DNA from: Ramazzottius varieornatus | Taxonomy: Eukaryota; Tardigrada; Eutardigrada; Parachela; Ramazzottiidae | Direction: 5' to 3' | Assembly: GCA_001949185.1 (NCBI GenBank) | Contig: BDGG01000011.1 | Span: forward strand, 989,786-1,053,785 | DNA length: 64,000 bases | Shown: positions 12,245 to 22,558 of the stretch, one piece after another | Layout: each line of letters starts with the position of its first letter | Numbering within the stretch: the first letter of the stretch is position 1 | Notes under the pieces: model-generated | Database searches by the model: none | What the model was told of the DNA's origin: nothing | What the model saw: the letters and a program-made list of their open reading frames with translations, nothing else | Program-made: the position numbers and the translations under genes

Positions 12245-12335
12245 ACCTTAAGTGACGCACTCTTCCAGCCAGGAACAATGAGGAGATGCGCCACTCGAGG
12301 ACGACGATCTTGTACGCTTTGTTTGCCCATCCGCG
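12245..12335. repeat. Hairpin family B, diverged copy between RBM42 and SIRT5
   Basis: Arms AGTGACGCACTC / GATGCGCCACTCGAG, followed by GACGATCTTGTACG and TTTGCCC. It lies in the 358-base convergent gap that also holds the RBM42 and SIRT5 3' ends. Confidence 0.55.
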
Positions 12336-12426
12336 ATCAGAATTTTGAAGATCGTTGACAGAATACAGCGTAGTAAAAGTAAAACGAGTAATTTCTAAAC
12401 ATCAGAATATACTGAACAATCTTCGG

Positions 12427-13685
12427 CTAGAATACAAGGTTTTCAGCCTTCTGAAGAGCCTTCAGAAGAGGGGCTAACGCTTCCGGCAGGGTTTTCCCCG
12501 AAGGACCCAAGAAGAGGTAATTACTAGCATCAGCTCCACCGGTCAGTTCCATGTTAAACTCCGCCACGCTGACGCTCCTGGCTGCGACATGGGGGGCAAA
12601 CATAGCAGCAGGGTAGACTACCGAAGAAGTACCAACCACCAGACACAGATCACAGCTACCGAGTTCTTGGTAGACTCTCTTGAGCACTTCCTCGTCGAGA
12701 TTCTCGCCGAACCACACAACGTGCGGTCTGAGCAGTCCACCACAGCTCCCGCATCTCGGTAACTGCTCCTCAGGTATCTTTAGCTGCTCATTGTCCGCAT
12801 CTGGCATCCTGTCATTCGAAGTTTATCAGCAAGAAGGATGTACTGTAAAAGGAATGAAAACGGAATTTAGCTACCTCGCGTCTTTCAGTGCGTCGCAGAT
12901 TGGAACTTGGAGATTCTCCTCCACTTTCCGACATTTCGTGCATTCTGTCTTGAACAGACTTCCATGGATCTCAATAACATTCTTCGAGCCTGCTCTCTGA
13001 TGAAGGCCGTCGATATTCTGTGTGACGATCGTCAGCTTCTTCTCGTTGTTTTCCAAAACCGCTTCGGTTTCCGCCAATGCAACATGTCCCTGCCATCAAG
13101 AGAACGCAAATCAAGCAATAGCACGCAGTACATGAACCGCGCCATCCGTTCGATCCGGTTAGCATGACGCTCATAGTCATATCAGCCTGCACACTTAGGA
13201 CATCGCGCATGACGTCACAAAACAACTAAACGAAACCTGCACGAGTCAGCGACGCATGACGTATTGCATGAATTTCTTCCATGCTTTCTCTTTCAGTTGT
13301 TTCTCACAGGGTTCGGTTTGGTTTGGAGTACAGTGGCTCGTCGATATTCATAAAACGTCCATACGAGGGAAGGATCCCGGACGAATGCGCCGTAAGTCGC
13401 GAGCTCCGTGGCGGAATATTTGCCCCAAAATCCTCCCGCGCCGCGAAACGTCGGGATGCCACTCTCAGCACTGACGCCTGCCCCCGTCAGCACAACAATC
13501 CTTCTGGCTTTGATAAGCTCTGCCTGGAACGATTCCTGTTGCCGAACCCGATCCGTCGCCCAGGCAGACAGCAAACGCCGACGGTGCGAGAGATCGTTGT
13601 GCAGCGCCATCGATGTCAAGAGTGGCGGACGGTAGCCTGGCCCTGCGAACGTCCTTAGACTGGTCACAAAAATGCGGAGCTTCAT
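12427..13685 (-). CDS. SIRT5: NAD-dependent protein lysine deacylase, sirtuin-5 type
   Basis: Class III sirtuin removing succinyl, malonyl and glutaryl groups from lysine, mainly in mitochondria (family knowledge). Exons 13685-13308, 13088-12875 and 12808-12427. Visible: NAD-binding [15 protein letters not shown], catalytic-site [12 protein letters not shown] and IEIHGSLF, a zinc site from CTKC and CGSC, then [17 protein letters not shown] and [16 protein letters not shown]. The class-defining Tyr and Arg of SIRT5 are present in WTFYEYRR, so acidic-acyl specificity is expected. The start at 13685 gives a basic, Arg-rich N-terminus fitting a mitochondrial presequence; an in-frame ATG at 13775 is an alternative. 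The exon 2 to 3 junction is in phase. The exon 1 to 2 junction is not: the donor at 13308 is phase 0, whereas the obvious acceptor before 13088 needs phase 1, so a micro-exon or another site may be missing. Confidence 0.9.
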
Positions 13686-16500
13686 AAGCTGAACAGATAA
13701 CGAAACGGATGCAATATAGCGACCTGTCTGTTGAGGAGATTTGGTTGGGGATTTAAATGAGACTTTACTGCACATCTAAACGCCTTCGTTGTCGAAGTTC
13801 GAATGCCTTTCTTTCAGGAGGAGCCATGCGGTTTCATTGGTGATAGCTATTGAGCTTAGGTTTTGTATGTACGTACTTCCGTCTCGCACCGAGTATGGTG
13901 GCGGGAGAAGTGAGTGGAAGCTGTTGGCCGTCTTGGCAGAGACTACAGTCTTGAGTTTTGTGTGAGATCGTGCGGCAGTAAAGTTCCTTCCCGTTTTTCC
14001 CCACGAATTCATCTGTCTTTCGTCTCTAACAAGGCTAAGTGCCTCCAAGGACCTTCGGCGATCTTCACCTAGTCAGGTAGCACTGCTCCCGCGGACAGTA
14101 GGATAAAGTATCCAGGATTCGGCCAGTAGCATCTTCAAAAGGGACTAACGTCTTCGAGGACTTCTTCCTTTCTGTGGACCGAAGCGAGGTAAGTCGTAAG
14201 ATTTACAGGTAGCTAGCGGTGTTAAGTACATGTGAGGCCTTTGCTTAATTTCTTGGAGTGCAGGAAGCTTTGTGGTGCGAGGTTACTGAGCATTTGTCCG
14301 ACAGGAAGTGCATGGGGATATTAACGTGTGAGTTTGTGTAGGGGAAATTACAGCTTGACCGAGTTTGCCGAGTCCTTTCATTCTATAAATTCAGAGTGAC
14401 GTCTGAATAAATATTCCTTGCTATGGGACGTAAAATTTTGTATCGAGGTGTTCATCGGGAGTTCTACGGAGGCGACTGCCTTATATTTTGAGCCGATATT
14501 CTTGGGCATTTTGCCCTTTGTCGGTTTGTTTGCCCTTTGCAACAATTCAAGGGTGTGGTGTCACCAGAGTGGGGACAAAAGCACGGAAGAAATTAGGTGA
14601 AATCAAATTTAAAACTAGGAGTGCTAAATTGCTAATACGGAAGTCACGCACAATCAACGGATTTGATTGCTCAGCTGGCTTCTGTCTTGTGCTGTTTAGC
14701 GCCGCAATTCTACTGTGACGTTGTTGCGGCTTTGGGCGTGGCAGCTTACTGTGCTATGCGCTACCAAACTTCTTCGCTCAATGGGCGAAATTAACATGGG
14801 CCGTAAAATCCCCATCGTTCCTCCTTTCGAAGCGCGTTGTAGCGACATGGGGTTCCCGCTAGCGAAGCGCAAACGGATAACACTGTCTAGGCGGTCTAGG
14901 TTCGGGTGACGGGTCGCTTTGCGGTGCGGCAAGGCTTTGTAAATTTTCGGAAATTGAGTTTTCCGAGTTAGAACTCTGAATGCGATGTTTGGCTTTTTCT
15001 GGGTATCTTTTCTTCGGTACGGTTCGTGGACAAAGTTTTATTCTGTCATCATTGTCTTTTCGATAAGCTACCACTGTACAGTTAATGTCCGAATCCTTTC
15101 TGTTCGCAACCTTGACGAGAGAAGTGCTGGAGGTGCTGGAAGATAAGTTCAGCAATCAGCACCGAGGCAGAAGCCATCTTTCACCACCGGAAGTCACAGG
15201 TTATTTCCACTCCCGATCCCGAAACTTACAGAGCTTGGCCCCTGAAAATGTTTAGCTGACCCGTGGCCTATAAGAAATCCCTGGGCCCCTGCGCTCCGAC
15301 ACCAGGTCGTTCGTCGTATGACGTCACCCGAAGGAGGAGGGGCAGGGACACACGAACATCGTTTATTGAGCGAAGAAGTTTGGCGCCACCATGCGTACCG
15401 TGCGATTCGGACTTGTGGGCCTGGTTTTAGGTGTTCGGGCCACCACCGTACGGGGCTTTCGGGTAGTGATGTTGGCATATACCATTATTGTATTAAATTA
15501 ATCAATGTTAGATGCTTTTCTTATCTAATATATTTTATTAACATTCATCAGATGGCTCCCACGAAAAATTTATTAAATTAACGTGACGCTCTGGAACGTT
15601 GGATGCCTGGGTATGCCGATGGAGGGCAACTGCAATTAGATCGTATCAGAGTGAAACGATATAACGCCTAGTGTATTCACTGCAGTACAGGCCTCTGTAC
15701 AGGCTCGTTGATACACTGGAGAAGTCCAATCCTACAATCAAGCGTAGAAAGACAAGACAGGGCGGACTTTTCCTCTTGATCGTGAGTTAGCCCTTGATTG
15801 ACTAGGGCCCACTTTTGTAACTTCAGTTCCGCCGTTGATTTTGGACATCTTTGATTGACTGGGGAAGTGTGCATCAACGCGCACTTTCAATGCAGTGAAT
15901 ACACTAGAGGCAATATCGTTTCACTCTGATCGTATGATCGCTCAGATTAACACTCTGAACACGGGGGGTACAACTCGCTTTCGCACCGCACAGTAACCGA
16001 GTTGTGGAAAATTTCTCATCCAATTTATCTGGCCCATATTTTTGGTTTGCTTCAACCAACAGCATCTCTGCAGAACACATCTGGTAACCGATGGCTTACA
16101 GCTACGCATAAGTGAAAAACATTGAAAGAAGATCTATAGACAAATCGCGATTATAAAATAAATAGCGCTGCTACAGACTCACCACGTGCGGAAACAGTCC
16201 GAAAATAATTTGCAACATTCGTGGCATGTTGCGTCCAGAATAGAAATGTTTCGTGTCGTTGCAGTGACTGTCCTGTGGTCAGCAGAAGAATCGGAAGTTT
16301 TTTGTATCGATTCATTACTTAGCACATCCTGTGACGTCACTGACGGGACGACTACTGGTGGCGCTGTCACTGCTACCAAATGAAAACTCCAAAACTTCAC
16401 TCTTTGCGTTTCAGTGTGATACAGGTTGTTCTGCTTTCTTCAAGTAACTGTTCTTGATATCTGTTTCGGTTTACCGCTTGAGCATTAATTCAGTAGAAAC
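13686..16500. other. Gene-poor stretch upstream of SIRT5
   Basis: No recognisable protein. A good donor (CGAG|GTAAGT, 14188) could end an untranslated first exon of a plus-strand gene. A minus open frame at 14859-15155 is Ser/Lys-rich without a domain. TGACGTCA palindromes occur at 13210, 15320 and 16332, and one inverted-repeat element lies at 15645-15930. Confidence 0.5.
15645..15930. repeat. Inverted-repeat element (MITE-like), about 286 bp
   Basis: Left arm ATCAGAGTGAAACGATAT followed by CTAGTGTATTCACTGCA; the right arm is the near-perfect complement (TGCAGTGAATACACTAG, then ATATCGTTTCACTCTGAT). The flanks share CGTAT-like bases. The interior is non-coding. Confidence 0.75.
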
Positions 16501-16922
16501 ATGTCAGCGAATCAGGAGTTGGCGACTGCGTTTGAGAATCAAGGGTATGTACAGTTTTATCTGTTTCTCACAACTGTAATTGAGTGAAGCGATCTTGTTC
16601 GTCAATATAACCTGCTTACAGGCTGATTCTTCCGCGAAACCTGGTACCGTTTATGGAAGAAGCCTCGCATGGAATGGAAGGCAGGGAAGCTCGTTTCGCT
16701 ATCTACGCTGCTCTGAGCAGTCAGATACTGTGCATGGAGGTGAGGTGAAAGAAGGATCGGGACGAGGGCGAACTATTGTCAGTCTTCGTACGGTAGCTTC
16801 GATGGAATGGCGCATTTCCGGTTGATGTTTCTTGTTGATTGCTATTTTATTGTTATTATTGTCATGATTTGTCTTGACAGATACAGTCTGGCTCAAAACG
16901 ACAGTTATGTTCTGACCGGTAG
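16501..16922 (+). CDS. Small unknown protein, 67 residues
   Basis: Three exons with canonical splice sites, 16501-16544, 16622-16739 and 16881-16922, joining in phase to 204 nt. The product begins MSANQELATAF, has an acidic/hydrophobic middle (LVPFMEEASHGMEGREA) and ends in a basic tail SGSKRQLCSDR. I recognise no family, signal peptide or membrane segment. The stop in the third exon overlaps another possible donor (GACCG|GTAGTC), so the gene could continue into exons I cannot see; the piggyBac remnant begins less than 200 bases downstream and may have interrupted it. The gene call rests only on phase-consistent splicing and codon quality. Confidence 0.45.
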
Positions 16923-17100
16923 TCTTCTATTACCATCACTCTGTACTACTGGATTAGAGTTCACTGGCATATAAAACGATGAAAACAAATCTACTCTTTG
17001 ACAAGTGATCGAACTGCTCTGTTGTTGTGGTAAAAATTGGATTTACTGCAAGGATGCATCCTTCATCATCGTTTAGACTTTTTCTGCCCGAATCATAGTA

Positions 17101-18981
17101 TGGACGTTGATGAGGAGGACGGTGTAAGTTCGGAGACCAGAAGCTGTGTGTTAGACCTTCCGGAATACGATTCAGAACTGCTGGATGATGATGGCGACAT
17201 ACTGTATCAGCTGGGCGGAACTGGACCTCATCTGGAATGGTGCCGTCGAATGGGCTCGTTTTCCAACGGACAGCGGAAAAGCTCGTTCAGTCAACCGGAT
17301 GACAGGACCTGGAGGAGTGACTGCTCAAGCTCGATCCCAGATATAGAAAATTACGGATAGTTTAGGCCTGTTTTTCACTCCTTCCATAAGAGATATTATC
17401 ATTCGATTCACGAACGAAGAGGGTGAACTGCAATACGGGAAACAGTGGGCCACGTTGGACGCTACGGAGCTCGACGTTTACCTTGGTATCTTACTGCTCC
17501 AAGGTGTCTATCATGATGGTACGGTACCTGTTTCGGAGTTGTGGAGTGAGAGTCACGGGAAGAAAATGTACCAAGCATGTGTGCCTCGAGACAGGTTCGC
17601 GCAGGTTACCTGCAGTTTACGGTTGGACGACAAACGTACTCGTAATGAACGACTGAAGACAGACAAGATGGCTCACGTGAAAGAAGTTTTCGATTTGTGG
17701 TCGGACCGTCTAAGAAGCTGCTACTTTCCCTACCAACATGTGTGTCGACGAACAGTTATTCCCTTTCAAAGGACGTTGTGGCTTCAAACAGTACATCCCA
17801 ACCAAACCTCGGAGTAAGTACGGCCTCAAGCTCTTCCTTCTTTGTTGCTGTCAAACTTCCTACCGCGGCAATATACAGCTTTATACGGGAAAACCCGTAG
17901 GAGGAAAGGCAGAGAAGAACCGGGGGCAACGAGTTGTACTGGATCTTGTGGAACACCTCGGCAGTAGTTCAGGCCGAAATGTAACAATAGACAACTTTTT
18001 CACTTCTCTGGCCTTAGGCGAAGCTCTTAAGAAAAACATATCTCTCATTGGGACCATGAGGAAGAACAAGCCGGAAATCCCATCCGCCTTCTTGCCTAGC
18101 AAACTGCGCGAAGTTTTCTCCTCGCAGTTCGGTTACACCTCAGGCTTCACTCTTGTCTCGTACGTTCCGAAGAACGGCAAAGCGGTTATTCTCCTCAGCT
18201 CTATGCATCCCGACGCGTAAGTATTTCCATGACGTTGATACCTTTCGTCTGCTTGTCTTGTAGTGTACAGGAATGTTTGTGTTTAGCCGTGACGTCATAC
18301 GTACCACTGGCGAGCGTGAGTTTTGAGACTATCGCAAGCGACGTATGACGTCCGGTGAAGTACGCCGTTCTGGCTTACCTATTAGCCCTCAGAATATTGC
18401 TGTGTGACGTCACAGTTCATTTCCTGTTTTGGAGAAATAGACGAACTTTCCAAAGAAGAAAAACCGGAAATTGCCTGTATAACCGTACCAAAGCGGGAGT
18501 CGATACCTTGGATCAGCTAACGGGAAACTACAGTTGTCGTCGTAAAACATGCCGTTGGCCGATGGCGTTGTTTTACGACCTTCTGAACATCTCTGCCGTG
18601 AACGCGTACGTAATCTGGTGCGAAGTCAATCTGGAATGGAATCTCACATTACCAACGAGGCGTCGAATTTTCCTTCAGGAGCTGAGCAAGCAGATGATGA
18701 AACAGCAGCTCCAGCGTAGAGCGACAGTGCCTAGTCTCCCCTTTCATATGAAGAAATTCATATTTTCGATGTTGCAGCAGAACGGAATTTCCATTCCTAT
18801 CGTTCACACTCAAACTCATATTCCGTCAAAGAAATCTATCAGATGTCGGTATTGTCCAAGAAAATCTGAGCGACGGACAATCATAGTTTGTAACGTCTGT
18901 AACACTCATGTTTGTGCTAGACATAGAAATACAAAGCAAACCGTTCTCTGTTTAGATTGTAGCAAGAAGAAGTCCAAGTGA
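17101..18981 (+). mobile_element. Decayed piggyBac-family transposase
   Basis: Cut-and-paste transposase of the DDE type. All three catalytic aspartate regions are visible: CVDEQLFPFKGR near 17740, VTIDNFFTS near 17980 and GGVDTLDQ-like AGVDTLDQ near 18500. The C-terminus has the Cys/His-rich zinc region CRYCPRK...CNVCNTHVCARH. The coding frame is broken: a shift and an in-frame TAG lie near 17280-17340, and another shift lies near 17730 just before the first catalytic Asp. A GT-AG intron at about 18217-18442 is likely and itself contains TGACGTCA palindromes. I found no clear terminal repeats or TTAA duplication, so element limits are unknown. An AATAAA occurs at 19012. It is probably inactive. 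Confidence 0.85.
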
Positions 18982-19211
18982 AGCGTGAATAATGGTAAAT
19001 GAAATGATTTCAAATAAACTGGCTGAAGCTACACCCGGGTCATGTGGCGCCATATAACGGTAGTTCAGTACAGTATCGTTCGCTGCTTCATGTGGGTGCA
19101 CGGTGATTGGCCGGTCTCCGCCTGTTTCATTTTGCAACCAGTTGAAAACGTGCGAAACTCAGTTGTACCCTTCGTATTCTGCAGGTACGAAATTGCTTCG
19201 TGTTCAGAGTG

Positions 19212-19487
19212 TTAACAATCGAACTCTAGAAAGGGAACGGCGACTTGGAAGAGCTCGCGACACCGCGTTAAAGTGCTGAGCGACAACGGTGTCGCCGGTA
19301 CACGTCGAGCTCGTTTGAGTATTCCTTTAGTGGCGAAATTTCTCTGATCGTTGATCAGTTGTTCTATACGTCTTATTTCGTGCCCTAGAACGTACTGCAT
19401 TCCCTCGATAGTTTTGCGAATTTCGTCATCTTGCCAGTAAATTACACCCGCACTGCTATCCCTGATTATTCGATTGTCGCCCATCAT
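19212..19487 (-). CDS. Hypothetical protein, 91 residues
   Basis: Open frame from ATG at 19487 to a TAA at 19212. The middle (DDEIRKTIEGMQYVLGHEI) looks amphipathic and helical. No family recognised. A possible upstream exon near 19568-19687 would supply a hydrophobic, signal-like N-terminus joined in phase at an acceptor ending CCCCAG, but that exon has no ATG. Evidence is limited to length and codon quality. Confidence 0.3.
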   Translation of the reverse strand: MMGDNRIIRDSSAGVIYWQDDEIRKTIEGMQYVLGHEIRRIEQLINDQRNFATKGILKRARRVPATPLSLSTLTRCRELFQVAVPFLEFDC

Positions 19488-19499
19488 TACACTTGACTG

Positions 19500-22000
19500 G
19501 GGAGCAGTCTTTGATTGAAGGTATAGATCCTTTCTGTTCCCCGCAGGATGATATCTACCACGACACTCACGTGATAAACTACGCTGTCGTACAACGCTGG
19601 CCAGATACAACCACGGCAGATGCAACCATTCAACGAAAGGGATAGAAATGCAGCGTATACAATAGTTCTCCTCACGACAGGCCGCAAAACTCCGTTGATT
19701 GTATTGATCTTGAAAGTGGATTACGAAGTTTCGCTTTCAACATAAGCAGCTCTCGAGTAGCTTATCTTGAAAGCGAAAACGGATTATTCTCTGCACACTT
19801 GACTCAAAAATTCAAATTTTCATTTCTCAGCTGATCTCTGTCTGCGCAGTGCTTCATGTCGCGAGATTCCGTTTCGCGTATGAGCTTCTTGATACCTATT
19901 AGTGTCGCGGATGTCGGAAGACAGAGACTAGCCAGAGAGAAAACCATGAATTTCAGCTAGTGATATTCTTGTGTGCGATTATGGCATTTAATATAATAAA
20001 AATAAACATCCGCCGTCCACCGAAGTCTTAATAACTTGCAATTACTATAGTAAAGTCTCTGCCTGAATTAATAAACTATCACTATAGTAGAACTCGTGTG
20101 GTTTTGGTATTAAGATATATTTCAATAACGGAGAGCTCAACAGTAGATCTTAGCACACGCTATTAGAGGCATCTGTGTCAGCAGAAGCCCTACTAAATAT
20201 TTACTCGAAGAATCAAAAACGTTTAGAAACACACTGTTGGTTTGAAACTGTAGGTTTTGCTCGCGGCGGCGGTTCGGGACTCTCTTACAAGCTGGAGGAC
20301 AAATGAGATATTTTGCCGTAAACAGTATCAGTGCCTGTACTACAGCTAGCACCGTGCACCTGCACTCTGCAACATGTCGGTTTAGTGTATCGCGCTAATG
20401 TGTAGGTGCCTGCTGTACGCGTATGCGTCTGCATTAGCCCTTCCGTGCTGGTGACTGGTGTGGTGGCATCATTATGATCCGGTGCCCTTCGTGAGGCGTG
20501 GTCGTACTATAGCTATACGTAAAGGCAGTCCCACAGTCTTTTCCGACATGGGGCGGGGCGCACACTGCGCACTAGGAGAAATCATGCGAGCACTATGGGA
20601 AACACGTGCTTGACGTGAGATGTGCTAGAACTCAGAGCGAGACTGTGCAGCCGGTATAGTGCGCTGCCTTTTCCTATAGCTATAGGTCGTCACCGCATAA
20701 GCAATAACCAGTGCACATGCATTAGAATTCAGCAAATCGACCGGTTCTTCGAATCAGCGGTAGTGTTACGGGTATTAAAATATATTTTGATACAGGTGGT
20801 AAACAGCTTAATAATAACAAATTTTGGACCCCAGTTTCAAACTATTAGAATGTTAATATCGGGTTTCGGTGTCCAGATCTGTTTACTAAATATTACTGAA
20901 TATAGTAGATCCTGAAACCATCTAATACACTTTAATAAAATATTACTATATTTGAACATCACCAATTTCAGCCTAGTCAGGAGGCAAAGTTTGCCTACAA
21001 ACCTACCCAGCAAAACTCGTGCATTTCCGCTCCCGTTTCCGAGACTTTCGAAAAACGCAATTTTGTCTTACTCACGCCTAATTTCCGTTGATCAAGCAAA
21101 CTCAAATTTTAAATCAACCGTTTGCGACATGAACAGCTCGTCGTGAGGAGGACTAATATCTATAGACGAGGTCCACTGGTGTACTGATGAGACCGTACCG
21201 CGCCCAGTGAAGGGTGCTCTCGTGAAAACCATCACTTATCCTCCAGAATACTGAGGGAGGCCGCTATACACCGTGGTTCTCGTTGGTTAAACCAATAGTA
21301 CTGTATAATCAGTGCTTGTAATGTTTAGTCATAATGTGGTTCGCTAATCCCGCTTGGCTTCCGCTATGGAGTAATCCGAAGATATCATGCGACATCGTCT
21401 TTACCGCAGAAGACAAGCTTCTCCTCAACTATCCCATTTATCTTCCGGTCTTCGGAGTAGCATTCTCTGACGCCAAAAAAGGTGTAGCATAGTTCTGTCG
21501 GGAAGGCGCAAAACCGACAACCATTTTCGTGTGACTTCAGTTGCTTCCTTCCTGGAGCAGAACTCAAGAAGTTCGGGTTTTGCTAAGAGCTCAACGATCT
21601 TGGCGAGACGTCTTTGAGCGATGCTGGTAATCGTCCTGCTTATCCAGTATTTCGCGGCCAATGTTTCATCGATAAAGATAAAGATTCTTAGCGTGATTAA
21701 CGGCGATAACCCACTATACGGTAAGGAAATACCTCTGATCCTAAGCTACTGTATGCTCTCCCGAAATTCACGTACGTCACTGACTCTCAAATTATTGGGG
21801 TCTTACCATCTAGTTTTACACTCTGAATGGAGTGACGTACGTGAATTTCGGGAGAGTATACAGTATCGGGAATTCTAGAGTTCTAAAGTGCAAATTTGCC
21901 AAAGACCAGTGGTCTTTGTGGCGACCGTTTTCTGTTTACGTAGTGCACAGCATGTGATATTTTGCTGGGGTGCTGGCAACCTCAGCGGCGTCTAATTTGT
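19500..22000. other. Repeat-rich intergenic region
   Basis: No recognisable gene. AT-rich stretches at 20030-20950 share diverged repeats: GGTATTAAGATATATTT-like sequence near 20108 and again near 20772, and complementary CTATAGCTATA-containing arms near 20508 and 20670. A minus open frame of about 105 codons at 21425-21742 has no recognisable domain. One palindromic element lies at 21748-21864. Confidence 0.4.
21748..21864. repeat. 117-bp palindromic element
   Basis: Arms of about 37 bases: ACTGTATGCTCTCCCGAAAT then TCACGTACGTCACT, and the near-perfect complement ending GGGAGAGTATACAGT. A short unrelated loop separates them. It is non-coding and of MITE type. Confidence 0.8.
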
Positions 22001-22306
22001 ATGGTGAGCCGCGTGACTCAAAGGCCCTCAGTACTCTCACCGCGGGTGGATGCGCGGAGAAACTCCATGCTCGGTAAAACACTTTTTCCGCACATCCGCC
22101 CGTTGACTATGACAAAAGTTTCACCGCGGGTATACGCGCGAATTAACTAATTTTTCCGCACATAAATGCGCGGTTCAGTCGACTTTATCCTCGGGTGAAT
22201 GCGCGGTGGATTAGTTAAACCGCACATGGATGCGGGGTCGATTAATTCTCCTCGCATCTACCCGCGGTGAAAGTACTGTGGACTGTTGAGTCGCGTGGCT
22301 CCCCAT
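22001..22306. repeat. 306-bp inverted-repeat element with internal CCGCGGGT repeats
   Basis: Outer arms ATGGTGAGCCGCGTGACTCA ... CAGTACT and complement AGTACTGTGGACTGTTGAGT ... GGCTCCCCAT. Inside, a degenerate unit recurs in both orientations: CCGCGGGTGGATGCGCGG, CCGCGGGTATACGCGCG, CTCGGGTGAATGCGCGG and the reverse form CCGCACATNNATGCG. This makes a complex foldback just upstream of the receptor gene. Confidence 0.75.
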
Positions 22307-22315
22307 AAATCTGAC

Positions 22316-22465
22316 TACTGTAAATATTCGCTGCGTCCGCGCAGTACGTACACGTACGTGACGATGGACCCCCGTAGGGAGTTATGTAATCCGTGGAACC
22401 CGACCGGGGCTGTACTTCACTTGTACGATGAGGTACTGCGCGGGCGCAGCGAATATTTACAGTAC
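22316..22465. repeat. 150-bp palindromic element
   Basis: Arms TACTGTAAATATTCGCTGCG then TCCGCGCAGTAC, and complement GTACTGCGCGGGCGCAGCGA then ATATTTACAGTA. It lies immediately downstream of the 22001-22306 element and 94 bases before the first recognisable receptor exon. Confidence 0.8.
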
Positions 22466-22558
22466 CTTTTTTATTGTCGTGAGATACCAATAGAAAAATT
22501 CAATTTCATCGGTACACACTGGATCTGCTGCTGTTACTACGACATTTATCCTTTTCAG

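Noticed and set aside
13686-13775. Upstream in-frame ATG of SIRT5 at 13775
   Set aside because: It would add 30 residues with no conserved features; starting at 13685 gives a more typical mitochondrial presequence. Either remains possible.
14859-15155. Ser/Lys-rich 98-codon minus frame
   Set aside because: Low-complexity composition and no conserved motif; not distinguishable from chance.
21425-21742. Minus open frame of about 105 codons, Arg/Lys/Leu-rich
   Set aside because: No ATG, no recognised domain and no convincing splice partner; it overlaps a palindromic-element boundary.
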